From an uncultured Clostridia bacterium (GTDB taxonomy: Bacteria > Bacillota > Clostridia > Oscillospirales > Ruminococcaceae): 7,669 nt of DNA. The stretch lies in the NCBI GenBank assembly GCA_947630315.1, contig CANRHA010000080.1, forward strand, positions 1-7,669, given 5' to 3'. The notes under the pieces are model-generated. The model saw only the letters and a program-made list of their open reading frames with translations. It was not told where the DNA came from and made no database searches. The position numbers were made by a program, and so were the translations under genes. Positions 1 through 5,097 of the stretch are shown here, one piece after another (the stretch's first letter is position 1; every line of letters begins with the position of its first letter).

Positions 1-6
1 CATCAT
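1..6 (-). CDS. start of a gene running off the left edge
   Basis: Only the start is in the window. Read on the minus strand, GGAGG (14 to 10) is followed by two tandem ATG codons at 6..4 and 3..1. The spacing is 3 nt to the first and 6 nt to the second, so the second is the likelier start. A good sigma-A promoter and an operator-like inverted repeat lie upstream in the same orientation. Nothing can be said about the product. It lies downstream of the ABC permease on the same strand, so it could also receive read-through from that operon. Confidence 0.4.
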
Positions 7-64
7 ACTCCTCCGCAAATTCAAATTTTCTGTTCCCTATAAAATTAATTTATTGGGATTTACC

Positions 65-84
65 AAATCGCCAAATTTCGATTT
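65..84. promoter_or_regulatory. operator-like inverted repeat at the transcription start of the left-edge gene
   Basis: AAATCG (65-70) and CGATTT (79-84) are exact reverse complements separated by 8 nt. The element sits just downstream of the -10 box of the leftward promoter, about where transcription should start (near 86). A repressor bound there would block initiation. Overlapping it is a CCAAAT direct repeat (63-68 and 71-76, 8-bp period). The position and symmetry are seen; repressor binding is inferred. Confidence 0.35.
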
Positions 85-92
85 ATATTGTA

Positions 93-121
93 ATTATATA
101 GTACGAATGAGAAAAAGTCAA
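93..121 (-). promoter_or_regulatory. sigma-A promoter for the left-edge gene
   Basis: On the minus strand TTGACT (121..116) is followed after exactly 17 nt by TATAAT (98..93), one mismatch from the full consensus. Transcription would start near 86 and give a leader of about 80 nt before the start codon at the left edge. No hairpin with a T-run is evident between the permease stop (204) and this promoter. Confidence 0.7.
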
Positions 122-203
122 TCCGCGCAGCAGTTATATCCATTCAGCGCTCGGTTCCCGCTCCCTCCCGCGCCGTAGGTTTTTGTGATGCCGGTTATAG
201 TTA

Positions 204-1106
204 TCATGCCGCTTTTCTCCTATTCATGATCATATTAAGCAGTATATAAACGCCGATCAGGACGGCGACGGTTATGCAGAGGATCAGATACATCGACGGA
301 ATTTCGACCTGATTCCCGAAAAAGTACAGGTTGCAGTCCATGGAATCTTTTATCCCGTTTATCACTTCCGTCGGAACGCCCTGCACGTTCATCTCGGAAA
401 GAGCGCCCCGCATGGCGTGGTTGCGGACAAGCGCCGTTCCGTATGTTCCGGGGAGGAATGAAAGAACTTTTTGCAGCCCCGACCCGAAAGAGGAGATCGG
501 CATATACGCCCCGCAGATAAATCCGTACCCCGCGCTGATGATCGTTCCGACCGCGGATATCTGCCCATGCGAGGATAAAAACAGGTTGATAATCGAGGAA
601 AGCGCGGTTCCGAAAAGGGCGAGCAGAATTACATCCAAAATAAGCAGAAAAACGTCCGCCGCAGACATATACCACCCCACAAAAGCCGCATACGCAAGGC
701 AAATCCCCGTCGCCGCAAAGCAGATCATCAGGGTAGAAGCCAAAGAGGCTATGTAGTAGCTTATTGAAAGCAGAGATGGGCTGACGGGGGAGATTTTCAG
801 GTCTTTTACAGTGCCGCTTGCCTTATCCTGAACGCTTAAAAAGTTGGAGCAGAAAGCGACCGTCACGCAGGACACCGCAAGGATAGACGAGATAAGCTGT
901 CCGCCTACAAGCCCGTCGATAAGGCTTTCGGAAAGATGAATAAATTCCGGCAGGTTAGAGGTAAAGCTGTCGCGGTAGACCTTCCCGAGAAAAGTCACAT
1001 AAAGCACAAGCAGTATCGCCGGCGTTATCAGAGATGTGAGGAACATGCCCTTGTCCTTGAAAAACAGCTTTGTGTTTCTTTTTATGAGAGCGAATGCAGT
1101 ACTCAT
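204..1106 (-). CDS. ABC-2 type transporter permease
   Basis: This is the membrane subunit of an ABC exporter, 300 aa, a normal length for the DrrB/ABC-2 family. It begins with a short cytoplasmic amphipathic stretch rich in Lys and Phe. About six hydrophobic segments follow, near residues 22-41, 68-90, 113-146, 151-177, 183-202 and 272-293, with an Arg/Lys tail at the end. The stretch around residues 94-110 (DKASGTVKDLKISPVSP) is the conserved cytoplasmic loop typical of these permeases, thought to contact the ATPase. The ATG at 1106 overlaps the ATPase stop by four bases (ATGA), and GGAGG lies 9 nt upstream (1120..1116), so the start is firm. It is the last gene of the merR-ATPase-permease operon and ends in tandem TGA TAA. 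The substrate cannot be read from the sequence; the regulator hints at a drug or peptide antibiotic. Confidence 0.93.
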   Translation of the reverse strand: MSTAFALIKRNTKLFFKDKGMFLTSLITPAILLVLYVTFLGKVYRDSFTSNLPEFIHLSESLIDGLVGGQLISSILAVSCVTVAFCSNFLSVQDKASGTVKDLKISPVSPSLLSISYYIASLASTLMICFAATGICLAYAAFVGWYMSAADVFLLILDVILLALFGTALSSIINLFLSSHGQISAVGTIISAGYGFICGAYMPISSFGSGLQKVLSFLPGTYGTALVRNHAMRGALSEMNVQGVPTEVINGIKDSMDCNLYFFGNQVEIPSMYLILCITVAVLIGVYILLNMIMNRRKAA

Positions 1107-2017
1107 TTTTCGGCGCCTCCCGTGAGTTTCTTTCCCGTGACGGCGAGAAAAACGTCGTCCATTTTGCCCTTTGTTATCTCGTAATCGTCGAAAACATCGG
1201 GATTTTTCATTATAAGTTCCGTCGCCGCCCTTGTGTTCGGAACAAACAGGCGGTAGGCGTCTTTGATCTGCTCAAATTCCGTTCCGAGGCTTTTTACCTC
1301 GGCTTCGCTTGCGCCGTAGAGGGTGATGTAATCGCCGGTATAGGCGTTTTTCAGTTCGAGCGGGGTACCCTCGGCGGCTATCTTTCCGCTGTCGAGAATT
1401 ACGACATAATCGGCCTCGGAGGCTTCTTCCATATAGTGAGTGGTCAGGAACACCGTCATGTTCTCGTTTTTTCTGAGGTCGGATATGACGCTCCAGAGCG
1501 TTTTGCGGGTCTGGGGGTCAAGCCCGGTCGTGGGCTCGTCTAAGATCAGGATTTTTGGGTCATGAAACAGCGCCCGGGCGATATCTATTCTTCTGCGCTG
1601 ACCTCCCGAGAGCTTCCCGACGGCGCGCTTTAATATATCCCCGAAATCAAGCATATCTGCAAGCGCCGAGAGCCTGTCGCGAAAATCCTTCCCGGTAATG
1701 CCGTAAAGAGCGGCGCGGCTCTCTAAGTTGTCATAGACCGAGAGCGCCGAATCGAGGACGGAATTTTGAAAAACAACGCCGAGCCTGCGCTTGATAGAGG
1801 GCAGGTCTTTGTCAAGGTCGCGGCCGTCGATAATAACGCCGCCGCTGTCCTTTGAAAGCTGCCCGCACATGATGTTGATGGTGGTGGATTTGCCCGCGCC
1901 GTTTATCCCGAGGAACGCGAAAAGCTCGCCCTCGCGAACGCCGAAGCTCAGATCCTGCACCGCTTTTACCTCGCCGAAGCTTTTGCTGAGGTGATCGATC
2001 TGAATGATTTTGTTCAT
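1103..2017 (-). CDS. ABC transporter ATP-binding protein (DrrA-like)
   Basis: This nucleotide-binding subunit powers the neighbouring permease, 304 aa. All the ATPase motifs are intact: Walker A G37-INGAGKS-T45, Q-loop Q84, signature LSGGQ at 136-140, Walker B ILILDE at 156-161, D-loop GLD at 165-167 and switch His194. Residues from about 225 onward form the roughly 80-residue C-terminal extension found in DrrA/CcmA-type exporters. The ATG at 2017 overlaps the regulator's stop in an ATGA junction and has AAGGAGA (2030..2024) ahead of it; the stop in turn overlaps the permease start by four bases. This implies tight translational coupling and matched expression. Together with the permease it would form a 2+2 efflux complex. 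Drug export is inferred from the family and from the linked MerR regulator, not proven by sequence. Confidence 0.96.
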   Translation of the reverse strand: MNKIIQIDHLSKSFGEVKAVQDLSFGVREGELFAFLGINGAGKSTTINIMCGQLSKDSGGVIIDGRDLDKDLPSIKRRLGVVFQNSVLDSALSVYDNLESRAALYGITGKDFRDRLSALADMLDFGDILKRAVGKLSGGQRRRIDIARALFHDPKILILDEPTTGLDPQTRKTLWSVISDLRKNENMTVFLTTHYMEEASEADYVVILDSGKIAAEGTPLELKNAYTGDYITLYGASEAEVKSLGTEFEQIKDAYRLFVPNTRAATELIMKNPDVFDDYEITKGKMDDVFLAVTGKKLTGGAEK

Positions 2018-2847
2018 TTTTTCTCTCCTTTATCCGAATTTATGCCGAAAGGGTCTATCCCCTGTTTTTTGAAGTATGCCTCCAGCGACGAGCCTATGAA
2101 CAGGTTTGCGCCCGCTTGATTTTTGCTGTCAGAATCGCCTACGTCTTTAGCTTGTTCGGCCTCGGCAAGCACTTCGACCTCCATAAGCTTCGGCAGCAAA
2201 GACGCGTCTCCGCCGGTGAATTTTTCTATCATGCTCCAAAATTCCTCGGCGAATTTCATTCCCTTTTCACTGTCCGGCGCAACGCCAGAAGCCCGATATT
2301 CCGCGGCCTGACGGATCAAGCGGCTGTATGTTTCAATGATCTCGGCGGCGCTTTCCCGGTCAATAGCGGAGCTACAATGCTCCAGCGTTTTATCATCGAG
2401 ATATTTTATCAGACGGTACTGCTCGTTTTTCATCTGAAGATTGGTGATGATGGCGGCGTACCTCTTAAAATCTACCGCCTGCATCTGCAAAACTTCTTCC
2501 CGAAGTGCCTTGATGTCCTCCAGCGTTTCGGAAAGAACGCCGATTTGCTTTTCAATATCCGCCGCCTGCGCCGCCAACGCATTTGCCACATCGGCTGGCG
2601 TATCAAGAGATATCAGGCGCTTGCGGATATCCTCCAAAGAAAATCCCAAAGACTTTAACGACAAAATTTGATGCAGGCTTATCATGTCCTTGTCAGTATA
2701 AAGCCGGCGGCCGCCCTCGCTTTCCGCCGAGGGCTTCAAAAGGTTTTTCCTGTCGTAATACTGAAGCGTGCGGACCGTGACGCCCATTTTCTTTGCAAGC
2801 TCGCCGACAGTCATATACCCCGCCGGAACAGCCCGGTATTTTTCCAT
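2014..2847 (-). CDS. MerR-family regulator with TipAS-like sensor domain
   Basis: A transcription activator of 277 aa. Residues about 12-78 are the MerR winged helix-turn-helix, with MTVGELAKKMGVTVRTLQYY, then the wing (GGRRLYTDKD) and the GFSLEDIRK helix. Residues about 85-120 are a heptad-rich linker expected to be the dimer coiled coil. The C-terminal part (about 120-277) is helical. Its segment SGVAPDSEKGMKFAEEFW followed by FTGGD resembles the TipAS antibiotic-recognition domain of TipAL-type proteins; this was recognised by eye. TipAL-family proteins bind drugs such as thiopeptides and activate their own promoters. I chose ATG 2847 over an in-frame ATG at 2877 because GGAGGTG lies 5 nt before it and because the -10 box lies between the two. 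It leads the operon with the ABC pair and probably controls it together with itself. Confidence 0.93.
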   Translation of the reverse strand: MEKYRAVPAGYMTVGELAKKMGVTVRTLQYYDRKNLLKPSAESEGGRRLYTDKDMISLHQILSLKSLGFSLEDIRKRLISLDTPADVANALAAQAADIEKQIGVLSETLEDIKALREEVLQMQAVDFKRYAAIITNLQMKNEQYRLIKYLDDKTLEHCSSAIDRESAAEIIETYSRLIRQAAEYRASGVAPDSEKGMKFAEEFWSMIEKFTGGDASLLPKLMEVEVLAEAEQAKDVGDSDSKNQAGANLFIGSSLEAYFKKQGIDPFGINSDKGEKK

Positions 2848-2852
2848 ACGAT

Positions 2853-2859
2853 CACCTCC
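2853..2859 (-). promoter_or_regulatory. ribosome binding site fixing the merR start
   Basis: GGAGGTG on the minus strand sits 5 nt before ATG 2847. The longer reading frame from 2877 would start upstream of this site and inside the promoter region, so it is rejected. Confidence 0.85.
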
Positions 2860-2865
2860 GACGAC

Positions 2866-2896
2866 ATTATAAATCATTACGCCGCGTCACGAGCAA
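2866..2896 (-). promoter_or_regulatory. MerR-type promoter with 19-bp spacer
   Basis: On the minus strand TTGCTC (2896..2891) and a perfect TATAAT (2871..2866) are 19 nt apart. Over-long 19-20 bp spacers are the hallmark of promoters that MerR proteins activate by twisting the DNA. The -35 box is weak (3 of 6 matches), consistent with a need for an activator. Transcription would start near 2859, giving a very short leader whose start coincides with the ribosome binding site, so the exact start point should be treated as approximate. It would drive merR, the ATPase and the permease. Confidence 0.65.
2874..2892. promoter_or_regulatory. probable MerR operator inside the promoter spacer
   Basis: TCATTACGC (2874-2882) and GCGTCACGA (2884-2892) form an imperfect palindrome around C2883, with 7 of 9 pairs matching. 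It lies almost exactly on the 19-bp spacer between the -35 and -10 boxes, where MerR-family dimers bind. The symmetry and position are seen; the assignment to the adjacent regulator is inference. Confidence 0.55.
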
Positions 2897-2911
2897 GACC
2901 TCTTTGAAAAA

Positions 2912-3484
2912 TTATTTGCCGCTTTTTATTTCTTTCAGCAGGCTCCTACAGACCTCGGTCATCATGCCGCCGATCTCCTCGGCGGTGAAGGAGCACATGT
3001 TGGTCGCGCAGAGCACCGCGATGCCGTGAGAATATATCCACAAATGGCGGTAGAGGTCTTCGGCGTCCTTCTCGCCCAGCCCGTATCCGTCGCGGACCGA
3101 CTGCAAGATCTTGTCATAGCTTTCGTCGATGATCGGGAGAATGCCGGAAACGGGCGGCTTTTGCGGCTGTTCGGACATGAAAAGAAGCTGAAAAAGCTTC
3201 GGCTCGCGGATTGCGAACAGAACGTACTGCGTGCCTACGCCCTTGAACGCGGGGTTTTGCTGTAAGCCGGTGCGAATGTATCCGGCATAGAGCGCCTTCG
3301 CGGCTTTGAGCACCTCAGATTGGACTTCTTCCATGTTCTCGAACACGCTGAAAATCGGCTTGGAAGATGAGCCGAGCTTGGCGCCCAGCGCCCTTGCGGT
3401 GACGGCCGAGGGGCCGTCGGTTCGAGCGATCGATAGCGCGGCATGAATGATTTCCTCGCGGGTGAATTTGCATTTTGGCGGCAT
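2912..3484 (-). CDS. TetR/AcrR-family transcriptional regulator
   Basis: A DNA-binding regulator of 190 aa, the usual size for the family. Residues about 8-55 are the N-terminal helix-turn-helix: FTREEIIHAALSIARTDG, then VTARALGAKLG and SSSKPIFSVFENMEEV, matching the TetR pattern with its conserved aromatic and Phe before the third-helix end. The rest is a helical ligand-binding and dimer domain; HLWIYSHGIAVL near residue 145 resembles the W-x-HG motif of one TetR C-terminal subfamily. An in-frame ATG at 3556 would add 24 residues rich in Pro and His, encoded by a repetitive leader. I reject it because AAGGAGG sits 5 nt before ATG 3484. The stop is 64 nt upstream of merR with no clear terminator between, so read-through into the efflux operon is possible. 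Whether it regulates that operon, itself, or a distant gene is unknown. Confidence 0.9.
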   Translation of the reverse strand: MPPKCKFTREEIIHAALSIARTDGPSAVTARALGAKLGSSSKPIFSVFENMEEVQSEVLKAAKALYAGYIRTGLQQNPAFKGVGTQYVLFAIREPKLFQLLFMSEQPQKPPVSGILPIIDESYDKILQSVRDGYGLGEKDAEDLYRHLWIYSHGIAVLCATNMCSFTAEEIGGMMTEVCRSLLKEIKSGK

Positions 3485-3489
3485 GGGGC

Positions 3490-3496
3490 CCTCCTT
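3490..3496 (-). promoter_or_regulatory. ribosome binding site fixing the tetR start
   Basis: AAGGAGG on the minus strand sits 5 nt ahead of ATG 3484. This is a near-perfect anti-Shine-Dalgarno match and decides between the two in-frame ATG codons. Confidence 0.85.
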
Positions 3497-3512
3497 TGTG
3501 GGTCGTGGTGTT

Positions 3513-3540
3513 GGGGTGGAATGATGTGGGGCGGAATGAT
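3513..3540. repeat. 13-mer direct repeat in the tetR leader
   Basis: GGGGTGGAATGAT (3513-3525) and GGGGCGGAATGAT (3528-3540) differ at one base and have a 15-bp period. They lie in the transcribed leader between the tetR promoter and its ribosome binding site. In the mRNA they read as C-rich copies of ATCATTCC. They could be a binding site for a regulator or part of a translational control element. They also explain the odd Pro/His-rich frame upstream of the true start. Confidence 0.6.
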
Positions 3541-3582
3541 GGGGCTTATAAGGCAACAGACGTTTTGCAACTGGTGTTTCCT

Positions 3583-3611
3583 ATTATAGCACGGGGAGAG
3601 GGAGATGTCAA
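3583..3611 (-). promoter_or_regulatory. consensus extended -10 sigma-A promoter for tetR
   Basis: On the minus strand an exact TTGACA (3611..3606) is followed after 17 nt by an exact TATAAT (3588..3583), preceded by TGC (3591..3589), the extended -10. Transcription would start near 3576, leaving a leader of about 90 nt. A fully consensus promoter in front of a repressor gene suggests that it is either held down by an operator or that the repressor is made in quantity. Confidence 0.9.
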
Positions 3612-3616
3612 GGGGC

Positions 3617-3637
3617 GATGTGGCCGAAGGCCACATC
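3617..3637. repeat. perfect 9-bp hairpin, REP-like
   Basis: GATGTGGCC (3617-3625) and GGCCACATC (3629-3637) are exact reverse complements around a GAA loop. The hairpin ends 6 bp from the tetR -35 box and abuts a heptamer array on its other side. It has no T-run on either side, so a simple intrinsic terminator is unlikely. It looks like one module of a dispersed intergenic repeat. Confidence 0.7.
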
Positions 3638-3638
3638 A

Positions 3639-3673
3639 TAGATGTTAGATATTAGAAGATAGGTGTTAGAAAA
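3639..3673 (+). repeat. heptamer array, TAG family (5 units)
   Basis: Five consecutive 7-mers each begin with TAG, consensus TAGRWRW; the first is TAGATGT and the last TAGAAAA. The array starts one base after the 9-bp hairpin and runs into an AAAAGCTTTT palindrome (3670-3679). A second array of the same family lies at 7457-7493. No ribosome binding site or reading frame explains the periodicity. Confidence 0.6.
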
Positions 3674-3794
3674 GCTTTTACAAGGATAGCGGGGGGATAG
3701 GGGCAAGCAGTAGGACGGAGGGCGCAGGTTGTTTTGACGGGGCTTCTGCTTCTGCCGCAAGCTCCTGCTATCCGACACCCTTGTCCTCCCGGGT
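3674..3794. other. purine/pyrimidine-skewed spacer without a gene
   Basis: The first half (to about 3730) is G-rich on the plus strand, with G-runs at 3691-3696 and 3700-3703. The second half is C/T-rich. GGATAGC (3684-3690) and GCTATCC (3767-3773) form a 7-bp inverted pair about 76 nt apart, so the spacer could fold back on itself. I see no gene and no intrinsic terminator for spoIIP here. Confidence 0.4.
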
Positions 3795-3815
3795 CTGCCC
3801 TCTGCCCTCTGCCTT
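3795..3815 (-). repeat. heptamer array, GGCAG family (3 units), touching the spoIIP stop
   Basis: Three exact-length 7-mers, on the plus strand CTGCCCT twice and then CTGCCTT; on the minus strand they read AAGGCAG then AGGGCAG. The array begins immediately after the spoIIP TAG stop. The minus-strand unit ARGGCAG matches the ARGWCAG units of the array at 7327-7361, so both appear to be one repeat family. Confidence 0.55.
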
Positions 3816-4949
3816 CTATTCCCCCATCCCTCTTATCGCCTCGCCAAGGGCCCTTCCCACGAGTTCCCCGCTATACAGCGCCTCCTCGAGCGCGTTTGCG
3901 TTTGAACCCATCTCGATCAAAAACGACCCGTGCGTCATCTCCTGATTGTAATTTCTCTCGTCAAAGAGTATCGGCCGGGTGATCCCCGGGAAGTCCGCCT
4001 CAAGCTGCGATTGCAGCCTCGAGGCTATTCTCAGATTATACCTGTACTGCGGAACGTTCGTGCAGCCGCAGATTATCATCACCTGCGCGGCGCTTTTTCC
4101 GTAGATCTCGACCGCGGGGGCATATCGTGTTCCGTCCTCCTCTATGGCGTCGCGGTGGACGTCTATAACTATCTGTATCGAGGGATATTTTTCAAGATAC
4201 TCCCTGACCGTCGCCGCGCTGCGGTCATACGCGCCGGTGTATTGAGGATAATCGTGAACGGTGACGTCGTGTATTACCCCTACGCCCGCTTTTTCAAGCT
4301 CCGCCGCTATTCTTGCCCCGACCTCGGCCACGCTTTTTGTCAGATCCGTTGTGCGCGAGGAAAAATCCGCGTCATACCAATCCCGCATTTCCGGCTCATA
4401 GCTCTCGGTCGTGTGGGTGTGCATTATAAGAACAAGCGGCCCGTCCGCCGGCTTTAAGTCCGGAGATTTCGCGCACTGTTCAAGCAGATATTCCGAATCT
4501 ATATCGGTGCAGTTTCTCAGAAGCCCTCCGCCCGGAAGCTCCACATATGTGGTAGACGGGCGGTATGTATATGTCTTTCTGATTATCTCCCCGCCGCGGC
4601 TGCCCTGCTTATCGGGATATAAAAGCTCCCCCGCCGGCTCGTCGCCGTCCTGCGGGTCCTCGGTCTCCTCGGGGGCGGATTCTATATCAAGCCCGCCGAA
4701 ACCGCTGAGCCGTATCAGGCTGCCGGCCAAACGCGGTTCTACCGAGGCCGGAGGCGTAACATCTTCATCGGGAGGCTCGGCTTTTGCCGCCGATACCGGC
4801 GCGGTGAGTTTTGCGGATATGACCGCGAGACCCTTTGCGCACCCGGGCACGTTCGCCATGGCGCCGAATATCATTCCGAACGCCGCGCAAAGCGCAAGCG
4901 CCAAAAGTCCTCCCGAGGCAAAATCCGCCGTTTTTGATCTTCGCGACAT
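3816..4949 (-). CDS. spoIIP: stage II sporulation protein P
   Basis: A peptidoglycan hydrolase of engulfment, 377 aa. In the family, SpoIIP works with SpoIID and SpoIIM in the mother-cell membrane and thins septal peptidoglycan by amidase and endopeptidase action. Residues about 12-35 are one membrane anchor after a short basic N-terminus (MSRRSK). Residues about 50-125 are an acidic, Pro-rich linker. The catalytic domain runs from about 135 to 377 and holds the likely zinc and catalytic residues: HTHTTESY at 177-184, VHRDA at 264-268, the THGSFLIEMGSNAN block with His340 and Glu346, and ICGCTN at 293-298. The ATG at 4949 has GAAAGG about 10 nt upstream. It is transcribed away from the carboxypeptidase gene. 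In Bacillus subtilis gpr lies just upstream of spoIIP; here it does not. I found no convincing sigma-E box in the short divergent region. Confidence 0.95.
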   Translation of the reverse strand: MSRRSKTADFASGGLLALALCAAFGMIFGAMANVPGCAKGLAVISAKLTAPVSAAKAEPPDEDVTPPASVEPRLAGSLIRLSGFGGLDIESAPEETEDPQDGDEPAGELLYPDKQGSRGGEIIRKTYTYRPSTTYVELPGGGLLRNCTDIDSEYLLEQCAKSPDLKPADGPLVLIMHTHTTESYEPEMRDWYDADFSSRTTDLTKSVAEVGARIAAELEKAGVGVIHDVTVHDYPQYTGAYDRSAATVREYLEKYPSIQIVIDVHRDAIEEDGTRYAPAVEIYGKSAAQVMIICGCTNVPQYRYNLRIASRLQSQLEADFPGITRPILFDERNYNQEMTHGSFLIEMGSNANALEEALYSGELVGRALGEAIRGMGE

Positions 4950-5007
4950 TTTTCATCATCCTTTCAGGCTGTCACTGTATTGTAACTTTTTCTTAATCGA
5001 TCTGTTA

Positions 5008-5036
5008 TTGAAATTCCCGGGGAAATATGTTAATAT
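5008..5036 (+). promoter_or_regulatory. extended -10 sigma-A promoter for the carboxypeptidase operon
   Basis: TTGAAA (5008-5013), 17 nt, then TAATAT (5031-5036) with a TGT extended -10 motif at 5028-5030. Transcription would start near 5043. The spacer contains the small palindrome TTCCC-G-GGGAA (5014-5024), which could be an operator half-site pair. Confidence 0.75.
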
Positions 5037-5041
5037 ATATC

Positions 5042-5068
5042 CGCGGAGTTCTGATTTGACCATCCGCG
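5042..5068 (+). promoter_or_regulatory. inverted repeat at the 5' end of the carboxypeptidase mRNA
   Basis: CGCGGA (5042-5047) and TCCGCG (5063-5068) are exact reverse complements with 15 nt between. The first arm lies at the predicted transcription start. It could act as an operator in DNA or as a 5' stem that protects the transcript. Function is inferred only from position. Confidence 0.4.
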
Positions 5069-5097
5069 CAATATACTGATAAGGACGTGCAGACACA

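Noticed and set aside
2848..2877. N-terminal extension of the MerR protein from ATG 2877
   Set aside because: It would start upstream of the -10 box and of the strong GGAGGTG site, before the expected transcript start.
3485..3556. N-terminal extension of the TetR protein from an earlier in-frame ATG
   Set aside because: The extra 24 residues are Pro/His-rich and come from a repetitive leader; the AAGGAGG site points to ATG 3484.
3617..3637. The 9-bp hairpin as a spoIIP terminator
   Set aside because: No T-run follows the stem on either strand.
4974..5008. spoIIP promoter on the minus strand: AATACAGT as a sigma-E -10, or ATAACA-18-TACAAT as sigma-A
   Set aside because: No sigma-E -35 lies at the right distance, and the sigma-A reading has a weak -35 and an 18-bp spacer; neither is strong enough to list.
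5056..5077. Second promoter TTGACC with TATACT ahead of the carboxypeptidase gene
   Set aside because: The spacer is only 10 nt, far too short for sigma-A.
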